From positions 1 through 26,012 of the forward strand of contig JAQXNQ010000342.1 in NCBI GenBank assembly GCA_029098085.1: a stretch of 26,012 nt of DNA, given 5' to 3'. Each line of letters starts with the position of its first letter. The first letter of the stretch is position 1. The stretch comes from Oscillospiraceae bacterium (GTDB taxonomy: Bacteria > Bacillota > Clostridia > Oscillospirales > Ruminococcaceae). The notes under the pieces are model-generated. The model was not told where the DNA came from, did not search any database, and saw nothing but the letters and a program-made list of their open reading frames with translations. Below, one piece after another: positions 14,849 through 22,026 of this stretch. The position numbers were made by a program, and so were the translations under genes.

Positions 14849-16828
14849 TCAGAAGCCGATGCGCTTGGTCTTTTTCTGCAGCTGCTGGAATTCCCGGTCG
14901 GCGGCCGCCTTGTCGAAATCGCAGGCACAGAGGACAAAGGGCTCCTCGGGATTGATCTGCCGGCGAACCGAGGCCTTGCCCCAGGTGCGCTCGAACAGGT
15001 TGCGGACAAAACGGGCGTTGGCGAATTCCTTGCCGCCGATCACCTCGTCCGGCAGGGCATCAAAATAGGACTTGACCGCCTCATCCAAAGCGGGTTCATA
15101 CTGGAACTGACGGCGCACCATGGACATGAAGATCTGGTACAGTTCCTCCCGGCTGTAGTTGGGGAAGTGGATGGTGTAGGGCATCCGGCTGGCCAGACCT
15201 GCGTTGGCCTGCATCAGCTTGTCCATATCGTCGGGGTAACCAGCCATGATGATCATGAAATCCTGCCGGTGGTTCTCCATCTGGGCGATCAGGGTGTCGA
15301 TGGCCTCCCGACCGTAGTCGTTGCTGTCAGCGTTGCCCCGGTAGAGGGAGTAGGCTTCATCGATGAACAGCACCGAGCCGTAGGCATCCCGGCACATGCC
15401 GGCGGTCTTGGGGGCGGTTTCGCCCACATACCGGCCGCAGAAATCCCGTCCGGTGTATTCGTAGAACTGTCCCTTGGACAGGATCTGCCGTTCCTTGAAC
15501 AGCTGACCCAGGATGCGGGCCACGGTGGTCTTGCCGGTGCCGGGGTTGCCCACAAAGCGCATGTGCAGGCAGGGATTCATGGCAGTGTCCTTCTGAGCCA
15601 GCTCGATCTGGGCAATGACCTCCATGATCCGTTCCCGGATGGGAGCGATGCCGATGAGCTCGTCCAGCTGCTCCAGAGCAGGGCGCTGATCCGGACTGCT
15701 TCCACTGACAGGGGGCAGATCGGCGGCGGAGATCCGGGTCTCATCGCTGCTTCCGGCCCGAACCGAGGCCAGATGCTTGTGATACAGCAGCTCGTCCACG
15801 ATTTTCTCCACCGTATCCAGTCCATAGAAATGGCCGTCGCTCTTTTCGGCGATGAGCCGCTCTTCAAACTGGACCCAGCTTTCCTCATCCATGGAAAAGC
15901 TCTTTGCGTCCAGCAGCCGGTCGGCGTACTGCCGCAGCTCAGCGGTGGAGAAGGGCGGAAGAACCACTTCCTGCACAGTCAGCACATCTGCCAGGCTGTG
16001 CAGCACCTTAAGCCGGGTTCGTTCGTCCACAAAGGGGATCCGGAAAACAAACAGCTGCTGGCCGGCAACGCCCCGCATCTTGCGCAGGAAGGTGCGGAAT
16101 TCGGGGGTCTGGGTCTTGTCCATCCACTGGCTCAGGTCAAAGCAAACCAGCTGATGCACCATGCTGCGGCTGCTCACGTCGTTGGCCATCTCCTCCAGAC
16201 GGCCGTCGGGCGGCAGCTCGATGACCCGGCGCTTGCCGGAGAATTCGAACAGCTTCAGCTCACTGAGCAGGTCGGCCAGCAGATTCAGACAGGTGGACAG
16301 GCCGCAGCCGTCTCCCACCGTAAACAGATAGCAGCGGTGGGTGAAGGACTCCAGCGTGCCGTATCGGTGAATTTGCGGCGCCACGGCGGTGATTTCCCGC
16401 GCCAGCACCTTGAAATCCTGAGCGCCGATGAGATTTTCAATGGCCTTCATGGCGGAGGGCTGTCCGCTTTCCTGACTTTCCTCGGCGGAGGCGCCCGGCA
16501 GCAGGGTGCCGTTGTTCTCCAGCTCCTTGAGGATATCTTCCGCCTGATCCCAGGGCCAGATCCGCCACTGGGCCAGATTCATGTCCTCCGAGCCAAGGGC
16601 ATTCTGCAGCAGCGCAAATACCCGATCCTCCACCCGTTGGGGCTGATCCTCACCGCAGAGCACCGACAGAGTGCAGCTTTCTCCGTCCTGCTGCAGCACC
16701 TCGGTGCCGGGATAAGCCACCCGCAGATCGCGGACAAACAAAGGGATGGCGGGCCGGCTGCCCTTGTGCTTTTCCTGCCAGCTCTGATCCAGCATCAGAA
16801 AAATCAGTGCTTTATTCTCTTTGCTCAT
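14849..16828 (-). CDS. Double AAA+ protein, degenerate first module and CbbX-like active second module
   Basis: A 659-residue cytoplasmic protein. Residues 1-110 are not recognised. Residues 135-350 look like an AAA+ module whose P-loop is GDGCGLST (172-179), lacking the Walker lysine, so it probably does not hydrolyse ATP. Residues 385-655 form a complete CbbX/CfxQ/SpoVK-type AAA+ module with Walker A GNPGTGKT (427-434), Walker B VLFIDEA (486-492), sensor-like MAGYPDD (528-534) and a probable arginine finger at Arg548. A low-complexity linker lies at about 355-385. It is the first gene of a two-gene operon with the membrane RyR/TrkA-N protein. CbbX relatives remodel bound partner proteins; the partner here is presumably the product of the next gene. 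The ATG follows GAGGAG. Confidence 0.87.
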   Translation of the reverse strand: MSKENKALIFLMLDQSWQEKHKGSRPAIPLFVRDLRVAYPGTEVLQQDGESCTLSVLCGEDQPQRVEDRVFALLQNALGSEDMNLAQWRIWPWDQAEDILKELENNGTLLPGASAEESQESGQPSAMKAIENLIGAQDFKVLAREITAVAPQIHRYGTLESFTHRCYLFTVGDGCGLSTCLNLLADLLSELKLFEFSGKRRVIELPPDGRLEEMANDVSSRSMVHQLVCFDLSQWMDKTQTPEFRTFLRKMRGVAGQQLFVFRIPFVDERTRLKVLHSLADVLTVQEVVLPPFSTAELRQYADRLLDAKSFSMDEESWVQFEERLIAEKSDGHFYGLDTVEKIVDELLYHKHLASVRAGSSDETRISAADLPPVSGSSPDQRPALEQLDELIGIAPIRERIMEVIAQIELAQKDTAMNPCLHMRFVGNPGTGKTTVARILGQLFKERQILSKGQFYEYTGRDFCGRYVGETAPKTAGMCRDAYGSVLFIDEAYSLYRGNADSNDYGREAIDTLIAQMENHRQDFMIIMAGYPDDMDKLMQANAGLASRMPYTIHFPNYSREELYQIFMSMVRRQFQYEPALDEAVKSYFDALPDEVIGGKEFANARFVRNLFERTWGKASVRRQINPEEPFVLCACDFDKAAADREFQQLQKKTKRIGF

Positions 16829-16907
16829 AAATCAGTCTCCTCTTCTTTTCCAAGCCCGACAGACAGGATGAACCCGGAGTCCACGGCGGAAAACGATTGT
16901 TTCTTCT

Positions 16908-16937
16908 ATTTTAGCACAGGATATAACTGCTTTCCAA
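16908..16937 (-). promoter_or_regulatory. Promoter of the AAA+/RyR operon
   Basis: Minus strand: TTGGAA (16932-16937), 18-bp spacer, TAAAAT (16908-16913). The transcript should start near 16901, giving a leader of about 70 bases. Confidence 0.65.
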
Positions 16938-16945
16938 TGGTTTTA

Positions 16946-16957
16946 CGCAAATTTGCG
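16946..16957. promoter_or_regulatory. Perfect 12-bp palindrome upstream of the AAA+/RyR promoter
   Basis: CGCAAATTTGCG reads the same on both strands and ends 8 bp upstream of the -35 box, around position -50. It is placed as an activator or repressor site would be; the binding protein is unknown. Confidence 0.45.
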
Positions 16958-16979
16958 AAGAAAATTTGAACAGAAGCGC

Positions 16980-17009
16980 AAAAGGCCCGCAAAGATACTT
17001 CTGCGGGCC
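16980..17009 (-). terminator. Terminator of the aldo/keto reductase gene
   Basis: On the minus strand an 8-bp stem (GGCCCGCA with TGCGGGCC) and 10-base loop are followed by four T, 9 bases after the stop codon. Confidence 0.85.
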
Positions 17010-17017
17010 ATCCTCTG

Positions 17018-18031
17018 TTATTCAGTCAGAAAGGTCTTGTAGTCCTCGTAGTTTTTCTTCAGCAGCCTGGGTGTATCCAGACCGTAGGGACAGCGGGATT
17101 TGCACTGGCCGCACTCCAGACAGCCCTCGATCTTTTTCATCATGGCCTGTCCCCGTTCGCCCAGCCAGTTGGCAGTGGGGGAGCGGCGGAGGAAAAGGGA
17201 CATCCGGGCGCAGGAATTGATCTCAATGCCGGCAGGACAGGGCATGCAGTAGCCGCAGCCCCGGCAGAACTCCCCGGCCAGCTGTTTCCGATCTTGCCGG
17301 ATCAGCTGCTGCAGCTCTTCGGTCAGAGCGGGCGGAGCATCCTGATAGGAAATGAACTCGTCCAGCTCGCTTTCCCGCTGAATGCCCCAGATGGGCAGGG
17401 TGTTGTCGAACTGGGCCAGATAGGCATAGGCGGCATCCGACCGGGTGATGAGGCCGCCGGCCAGCGCCTTCATGCATAGAAAGCCCACATTCTGCCGCTT
17501 GCATTCCTCCACCAGCTTCTGCTCCTCTTCGGTGGCCAGATAGCTGAAGGGAAACTGCAGAGTGTCATACAGCCCCGACGCCACCGCTTCTTTGGCCACG
17601 CCCATCCGGTGGTTGGTAATGCCGATGAAGCGAATTTTGCCCTGAGCTCTGGCCTCCAGCATGGCCTCGTACAGGCCGGTGCCGTCGCCGGGCTTGGGAC
17701 AGAAGGCGGGGTTGTGGAACTGGTAGATGTCGATGTAATCGGTCTGCAGCATCCGCAGGCTGGTTTCCAGATCCTTCCAGAAGCCTTCCACGGTGGTCTG
17801 GGTCGTTTTGGTGGAGATGAAAATTTTGTCCCGCACATCATGCAGGGCAAAGCCGATCTTTTCCTCGCTGTCGCTGTAGGCGCGGGCGGTGTCGAAGAAG
17901 GTGATGCCGTTGTCGTAGGCCTTGCGGAGAATGACGGCGGCCTGCTCCATGGAAACCCGCTGCACCGGCAGAGCACCGAAGCCGTTGCGGTTGACGGTGA
18001 TGCCGGTCCGGCCCAAAGTCATTTTGATCAT
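17018..18031 (-). CDS. Aldo/keto reductase with C-terminal 4Fe-4S ferredoxin-like domain
   Basis: A 337-residue protein. The N-terminal (beta/alpha)8 barrel carries the aldo/keto reductase tetrad Asp47, Tyr52, Lys75 and His106. The C-terminal 85 residues have two cysteine sets, Cys256-259-262-265 and Cys304-307-310-314, each CxxCxxCxxxC or close, for iron-sulfur clusters. This fusion is common in anaerobes and suggests electron exchange with ferredoxin rather than NADPH alone. The ATG is preceded by AAAGGA. The promoter at 18079-18109 has a 19-bp spacer holding a MerR-type operator that matches the one in front of merR, so it is probably induced by that regulator. The physiological substrate is unknown. 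Confidence 0.9.
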   Translation of the reverse strand: MIKMTLGRTGITVNRNGFGALPVQRVSMEQAAVILRKAYDNGITFFDTARAYSDSEEKIGFALHDVRDKIFISTKTTQTTVEGFWKDLETSLRMLQTDYIDIYQFHNPAFCPKPGDGTGLYEAMLEARAQGKIRFIGITNHRMGVAKEAVASGLYDTLQFPFSYLATEEEQKLVEECKRQNVGFLCMKALAGGLITRSDAAYAYLAQFDNTLPIWGIQRESELDEFISYQDAPPALTEELQQLIRQDRKQLAGEFCRGCGYCMPCPAGIEINSCARMSLFLRRSPTANWLGERGQAMMKKIEGCLECGQCKSRCPYGLDTPRLLKKNYEDYKTFLTE

Positions 18032-18078
18032 GCGTAACCATCCTTTCTGTCAGAGCCGGTATGACCGGCCTCTCATTC

Positions 18079-18109
18079 ATCATAGCACTTGAAGTCCGCT
18101 CCAGGTCAA
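18079..18109 (-). promoter_or_regulatory. Aldo/keto reductase promoter with MerR-type operator
   Basis: Minus strand: TTGACC (18104-18109), an unusually long 19-bp spacer, TATGAT (18079-18084). The spacer region holds ACCTGGAGC GG ACTTCAAGT (18087-18106), an imperfect copy of the perfect operator at the merR promoter. MerR-family activators act at exactly such long-spacer promoters. Confidence 0.75.
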
Positions 18110-18121
18110 GCAGGAATCCGG

Positions 18122-18391
18122 TCAGTCCAGAATCTCAAAGCCGTATTCTCCGATGGGATCCAGCGGAAAAACCTCCATCCCTTCCACCTGAGCGTACCGG
18201 TTTCCCTCCCGGACCAGCTCGAGAAACTGCTCCACTGAAAAGGCGTCCCCCTGTACCTCCAGCTCCACGTCTCCGTCCTCCCGGTTGCGGACCCAGCCGG
18301 TGAGGGCAAAGCGGGACGCGGTGTGGCGGACATAATAGCGAAAGCCCACTCCCTGTACCCATCCGGATATTCTTGCATAGCGGCGGATCAT
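18122..18391 (-). CDS. acyP: Acylphosphatase
   Basis: An 89-residue acylphosphatase that hydrolyses acyl phosphates such as acetyl phosphate or carbamoyl phosphate. The family signature GWVQGVGFRYYVR (10-22) holds the phosphate-binding loop and the catalytic Arg18; Asn36 in GWVRNREDGDVE is the second catalytic residue. The start at 18391 gives the normal length and follows a GGGGGAAGG purine-rich site; an open frame upstream to 18448 would cover its own promoter. It lies between the aldo/keto reductase and merR and has its own promoter back-to-back with that of merR. Confidence 0.94.
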   Translation of the reverse strand: MIRRYARISGWVQGVGFRYYVRHTASRFALTGWVRNREDGDVELEVQGDAFSVEQFLELVREGNRYAQVEGMEVFPLDPIGEYGFEILD

Positions 18392-18419
18392 CTGCCTTCC
18401 CCCTTTTCTGATTGATATC

Positions 18420-18448
18420 AGTGTAGCATGCTGCGGGAGAATGGTCAA
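18420..18448 (-). promoter_or_regulatory. Promoter of acyP
   Basis: Minus strand: TTGACC (18443-18448), 17-bp spacer, TACACT (18420-18425). It is divergent from the merR promoter, with 18 bp between the two -35 boxes. Confidence 0.7.
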
Positions 18449-18466
18449 GCGGAAATGAAACGGCCC

Positions 18467-18497
18467 TTGACCTGGAGTTGACTCCAGGTGCTATACT
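18467..18497 (+). promoter_or_regulatory. merR promoter with perfect MerR operator
   Basis: TTGACC (18467-18472), 19-bp spacer, TATACT (18492-18497). The 20-bp sequence at 18470-18489 is a perfect inverted repeat: ACCTGGAGT TG ACTCCAGGT. Its location between -35 and -10 is the hallmark of MerR autoregulation. Confidence 0.85.
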
Positions 18498-18532
18498 GTA
18501 GCAAAAGGAATCACTGGAAAGGACAGGACCAT

Positions 18533-18910
18533 ATGACTATAGCAGAAGTGAGCAGAAAATACGGCCTGACGGCGGACACGCTGCGGTATTATGAAAAGGC
18601 CGGACTGATTCCGGCGGTGCACCGCACGGCCAGCGGCCTGCGGGATTATACAGAGGAGGACTGCCGCTGGGTGGAATTCATCAAGTGCATGCGTTCGGCC
18701 GGCCTGCCGGTGGAGGTGCTGGCGGAGTATGTGACCCTGACCCAGCAGGGAGATTCCACCCGGGAGGCCCGTCGGCAGATTCTGGTGGAGCAGCGGGCTC
18801 AGCTGGAGCAGCGCCTTTCCACTATGGAGGAGACGCTGCAGCGGCTGAATAAAAAGATCGAGAGCTATGACTGCTGGGCGCCCAGCATGGAGGGAGAAGG
18901 CAATCACTGA
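18533..18910 (+). CDS. MerR family transcriptional regulator
   Basis: A 125-residue regulator. Residues 1-70 are the MerR winged helix (MTIAEVSRKYGL, TADTLRYYEKAGLIP, then the wing with GLRDYTEED). Residues 78-112 form the long dimerisation coiled coil, followed by a short tail. Three cysteines (44, 52 and 114) are present but there is no metal-binding cysteine cluster, so it is more like the AdhR/BltR group that responds to small organic or electrophilic compounds; this is inference. The ATG at 18533 was chosen because the in-frame start at 18488 lies inside the promoter. It probably controls itself and the aldo/keto reductase through matching operators. Confidence 0.92.
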   Translation: MTIAEVSRKYGLTADTLRYYEKAGLIPAVHRTASGLRDYTEEDCRWVEFIKCMRSAGLPVEVLAEYVTLTQQGDSTREARRQILVEQRAQLEQRLSTMEETLQRLNKKIESYDCWAPSMEGEGNH

Positions 18911-18925
18911 GACAGCTATACAGAG

Positions 18926-18959
18926 AAAGCGCCGCATGACTTTGTTCACGCGGCGCTTT
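18926..18959. terminator. Bidirectional terminator between merR and the GNAT gene
   Basis: A perfect 10-bp stem (AAAGCGCCGC 18926-18935 with GCGGCGCTTT 18950-18959) around a 14-base loop, between convergent genes. T runs are short on both strands. Confidence 0.75.
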
Positions 18960-19008
18960 GTTGACGGCCTGTCCGGCTTCGAGGGGAACTGCCCGGCATA
19001 CGGCACGG

Positions 19009-19452
19009 CTATATGTCCCTTGCAAAAATAAAGTCGGTGTCTCCGGCGTAATTGACCAGCTCATCAATTCGGACGAATCCGTATTTTTCATAGAACCCGA
19101 GCATGCTCGCCGGAATGTACACTCTTGAAAAATGCTGTGTTTTTGCATACGCTGCTGCGGCTTCGATCAGCTTCTGACTCACCCGGTTTCCCCGGTGCTT
19201 TTCATCCACAAAAACAGAGCCGATCCATGGGAAGTACCGGTTTTCAGGATAATAATCCGTTTCCAGAAAGGTGCAGTAACCGATGATCTCATCGCCCAGC
19301 AGTGCGGCAAACACGCTTTCCCATTCCCGGAAGCTGTTTTCGCGCAGCATGGCGGCCAGATGCTTTCCCGCTGCCCAGGAGCAGTGCCCGGCGTAGTGAA
19401 TCAGTCGGTTCCAGAGCGCGTCTTCCTTTTGAACCCGTACAACGTTGATCAC
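19009..19452 (-). CDS. GNAT family N-acetyltransferase
   Basis: A 147-residue acetyl-CoA-dependent acetyltransferase. The acetyl-CoA pyrophosphate loop is in FVDEKHRGNRVSQKLIEAA, matching the R/QxxGxG/A pattern in relaxed form, and the family's late motif ASMLGFYEKYGF is present before the last strand. The acceptor substrate cannot be inferred. The start is a GTG with GGGAGGAG upstream. It is the last gene of the mgtC-lipoprotein-PHP operon, beginning 18 bases after the PHP gene ends, and is followed by a two-way terminator. Confidence 0.88.
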   Translation of the reverse strand: MINVVRVQKEDALWNRLIHYAGHCSWAAGKHLAAMLRENSFREWESVFAALLGDEIIGYCTFLETDYYPENRYFPWIGSVFVDEKHRGNRVSQKLIEAAAAYAKTQHFSRVYIPASMLGFYEKYGFVRIDELVNYAGDTDFIFARDI

Positions 19453-19470
19453 GGCAGCTCCTCCCGAAGG

Positions 19471-20244
19471 TCAATTCATCGGCTTTCCCACTGCCGCCAT
19501 GAAATCCTCCAACGACCGGTTGGCGATCAGCTCGGCCGGGAAATGGATCTCCTCCAGCATGGCCAGGGCGCGGTCGAATTTTCCCACGAACCAGGCGCTG
19601 TGGGCGTCGCTGGACACCACAATGGAGGTGCCTTCCTCGGCACATTTGATGGCCAGCTGACGGCAGCGGTCGGTGATGCGGGCAGGGGAGTCGAAGGAAT
19701 GCTCATTGATTTCCAACAGCTTGTGCTCCGCCCTGGCGGTGCGGACGATCTCGTCCATGTCAAAGTCAAAACCGGGCCGGCAGGGATGGCCGAGAATCTG
19801 AATCAGAGGGTTGCGCAGCACATTCTGATACATCTCGGTGTACTGGCTGAAGCTGCCGTCCCGGCAGCCGTCGAAGAAGTGAAAGCTGGCGATGGCGTAG
19901 TCCCGGGTGCGCAGCAGACGCTCGCCGATGGGCATGGCGTCCGGTTCGGCCGGCGGGCGAAGATCCCAGCAGGCCGTGTGGCCCTCAAGATCCACAATGT
20001 CGATCTCGGCGCTGCTTAACAGCCGGACGCCGTCCACCTCCCTGGGCAGGGCAGAGGTGTTCAGCAGGTATCCCCACTGGGGAAGGCCGTCCCGGACCGT
20101 GTAAAACTCCGGCCCGGCGTGATCGGCGGTACCCAGGCCGGTGAGTCCCTGTTTAGCTGCCTGCGCCAGGTTTTCACCGATGGTGCTGTAGGCGTGTCCG
20201 GAAAAGAGAGTGTGGGTGTGCGGATCTACTTTGACAGTATACAA
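19471..20244 (-). CDS. PHP domain metal-dependent phosphatase/hydrolase (YcdX type)
   Basis: A 257-residue PHP protein. The trinuclear metal site is fully visible: His9, His11 and His17 (DPHTHTLFSGH), His42 (ADHAG), Glu80 (SSAEIDI), His122 (SFHFF), His153 (GHPCRPG), and Asp213 with His215 (SDAHS). This set is that of the YcdX group of phosphatases rather than histidinol phosphatase. The start is TTG, nine bases after AAGGAG; no ATG is available nearby. Its ribosome site lies in the left copy of a 46-bp repeat whose other copy carries the ribosome site of the lipoprotein gene. The substrate is unknown. Confidence 0.9.
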   Translation of the reverse strand: MYTVKVDPHTHTLFSGHAYSTIGENLAQAAKQGLTGLGTADHAGPEFYTVRDGLPQWGYLLNTSALPREVDGVRLLSSAEIDIVDLEGHTACWDLRPPAEPDAMPIGERLLRTRDYAIASFHFFDGCRDGSFSQYTEMYQNVLRNPLIQILGHPCRPGFDFDMDEIVRTARAEHKLLEINEHSFDSPARITDRCRQLAIKCAEEGTSIVVSSDAHSAWFVGKFDRALAMLEEIHFPAELIANRSLEDFMAAVGKPMN

Positions 20245-20251
20245 AACGGAG

Positions 20252-20297
20252 GACTCCTTTTCAATAAAATCGGGCTTCGTCCTCAGACGAGCTCTTC
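20252..20297. repeat. Direct repeat copy 1, downstream of the lipoprotein gene
   Basis: A 46-bp segment that matches 21148-21192 at 41 positions with one 1-base gap and four mismatches. On the minus strand it encodes EELV-stop, like the mgtC end, and then the ribosome site for the PHP gene. Confidence 0.85.
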
Positions 20298-20313
20298 AAT
20301 GTCAACATGCACT

Positions 20314-21141
20314 TTAATGATCGTTTGCAAGCCTGATCTCGAACTCGGCGGAATAGTCTCCCACATACAGAGTATAAATGCCTTCCTCCAATCTGCCGGA
20401 TAAAAGAAACTCTTCGTCTGCAGATGCGGCACTTACCTTTATAGGGAATTCACTGCTCTCGTTATACAGCGTTTCTCCGTCGCTGTTCCGTACCAGCTTC
20501 ACCGAATTGCTTACGGTCACATCCTCGTCTGTACCGTTTGATATACGAAAACAGATTCTGTCCCTGCTGTATTCATAGACCTCTATCTCTACCAGTCCAT
20601 TGTCAGGCTCGTTCTTGCCTGCCAGCTCCTCAGCGGTTTTCTCCTTTGTGACAAGCCCGGGCTCCAGGGTTCCTCCCGCCCTGTATTGCCCGATCACCGT
20701 ATCAATCTCAGCCAGCTTTTCGCTATAGGACTCCGGATAGGTCTGTGACGAAAAGAATACGGTGGTACCATCCTCAAATATGAATGAATAGCTGTAACTG
20801 GGTCCATCGGCCACGAACATATGGGAGAACTTCTTGTCGTTCCAGTTCTGCATCTTATATTTTCTGAATACGCTCTCTATATCGGTAAGGACAGCCTGAT
20901 CCAGCTTATATTCCGTGATGTCATGATCTTCATACCACCATTCTGTGCTGGAGTATGTCAGAATCACCTCGCCGTCAATCATACTGATCTCGGTGGAAGT
21001 ACCGCCTCCGGTCATACCACCGCCGCTTGCATACATGTATGATACAAGTTCTTTATTCTTCACATCGGGCACTTTGCTGCAGCCAAATAATCCAAACATC
21101 AATAAGCCTCCAATCACAAAAAGCAGGATTCTCTTATTCAT
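20314..21141 (-). CDS. Predicted lipoprotein of unknown function
   Basis: A 275-residue secreted lipoprotein. The signal peptide MNKRILLFVIGGLLMFGLFGC has a lipobox LFGC, with lipidation expected on Cys21, so it is anchored on the outer face of the membrane. After a Gly-rich stretch (GGGMTGGGTS, 40-49) there are two probable beta-rich parts: about 50-150, with many aromatics, and about 180-275, like an immunoglobulin-type fold ending EGIYTLYVGDYSAEFEIR. No family was recognised. The gene is visibly richer in A and T than its neighbours (27 G or C of 60 in 20881-20940) and is bounded by two copies of a 45-46 bp repeat, which points to insertion between mgtC and the PHP gene. The ribosome site AAAGGAG is inside the right repeat. 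Confidence 0.82.
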   Translation of the reverse strand: MNKRILLFVIGGLLMFGLFGCSKVPDVKNKELVSYMYASGGGMTGGGTSTEISMIDGEVILTYSSTEWWYEDHDITEYKLDQAVLTDIESVFRKYKMQNWNDKKFSHMFVADGPSYSYSFIFEDGTTVFFSSQTYPESYSEKLAEIDTVIGQYRAGGTLEPGLVTKEKTAEELAGKNEPDNGLVEIEVYEYSRDRICFRISNGTDEDVTVSNSVKLVRNSDGETLYNESSEFPIKVSAASADEEFLLSGRLEEGIYTLYVGDYSAEFEIRLANDH

Positions 21142-21147
21142 CAGGAT

Positions 21148-21192
21148 GACTCCTTTCAGTAAAACCGGGATTCGTCCTCAGACAAGCTCTTC
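21148..21192. repeat. Direct repeat copy 2, end of mgtC
   Basis: A 45-bp copy including the last five codons of mgtC, its stop, and AAAGGAG used by the lipoprotein gene. About 900 bp separate it from copy 1. Confidence 0.85.
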
Positions 21193-21879
21193 GATAAAGG
21201 TCAGGCCCTTGGTGCAGCTGATGACCTCCAGCATATCCACATCGTCCCGGCGGTCCAGCTTTTTGACGGTCAGAGAGATGCCGATGGCATCGTGCTGTCC
21301 GCTCTTGGCCTTCTGCAGCTCCATGGCAGAGATTTTCATCCGGTGCTGCCGGATATTGACCAGGAGGTTCCGCACCAGCGTGATGTTTTCCATCTCCACA
21401 TACAGATCCAGCACCGGGACCTTGGAGTAGAAGATCTCGTCGATCCGCTGCAGCACGATGATGGCCAGCAGCACAACGAAGGTACCGCCCAGAGCGGCCT
21501 CATAGAAGCCGATGCCCAGGGCGAGACCGATACAGGCCGCAGCCCACAGACCGGCGGCGGTGGTCAGACCCTTGACCTTGTTGGAATTGGTGGTTACAAT
21601 GGTGCCCACGCCCAGAAAACCGATGCCGCTGATGACCTGTGCGCCCAATCGGGCCGGGTCAGCGGTGGGGCTGATGTACTGATGGATGTACTGGCCGGTC
21701 ATCATGGCCATACAGGCGCCGGTGCAGACCAGAATATGGGTGCGGAAGCCTGCCGCCTGCCGTTTGGCGCCCCGTTCCAGGCCGATGATGCCGCCGCAGG
21801 CTACCGACAGAAGAAAGCGGACGAAAATCGAGAGAAGGTTCATCTCCCTCAGTGCGGTGGGGAGATAATCAAAAGACAA
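21178..21879 (-). CDS. MgtC/SapB family membrane protein
   Basis: A 233-residue integral membrane protein. The MgtC signature blocks are present: GGIIGLERG with AGFRTHILV (29-51), VISGIGFLGVGTI (82-94) and VKGLTTAAGLWAAACIGLA (102-120), spread over about five membrane helices up to 145. The C-terminal cytoplasmic 80 residues resemble an ACT-like tail. MgtC relatives affect magnesium homeostasis and the F-ATPase in pathogens; in commensals the role is unclear. The start was set at a TTG eight bases after AAAGGAG; the internal ATG at about residue 13 has a purine-rich site too close to it. It is the first gene of a four-gene minus-strand operon. Confidence 0.9.
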   Translation of the reverse strand: MSFDYLPTALREMNLLSIFVRFLLSVACGGIIGLERGAKRQAAGFRTHILVCTGACMAMMTGQYIHQYISPTADPARLGAQVISGIGFLGVGTIVTTNSNKVKGLTTAAGLWAAACIGLALGIGFYEAALGGTFVVLLAIIVLQRIDEIFYSKVPVLDLYVEMENITLVRNLLVNIRQHRMKISAMELQKAKSGQHDAIGISLTVKKLDRRDDVDMLEVISCTKGLTFIEELV

Positions 21880-21926
21880 GGCAAGCGCTCCTTTCTCAAA
21901 CCTGATGCTGTGTAAAATACAGGTAA

Positions 21927-21954
21927 AGCATAAGTAAACTATAGATGGTTTCAA
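21927..21954 (-). promoter_or_regulatory. Candidate promoter of the mgtC operon
   Basis: Minus strand: TTGAAA (21949-21954), 16-bp spacer, TATGCT (21927-21932). The surrounding AT-rich 200-base divergent region offers other weaker choices, and no leader structure such as a magnesium riboswitch was recognised. Confidence 0.45.
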
Positions 21955-22026
21955 TGGAAGAGATATAAATAAGAAGTGAAATATTTGTAAACAATTTATT
22001 TACGACTTGCTGTGCAGCGCTCCGTC

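Noticed and set aside
15167..16969. Plus-strand frame of 600 codons opposite the AAA+ gene
   Set aside because: His/Gln/Gly-rich shadow of a gene with intact Walker motifs on the minus strand.
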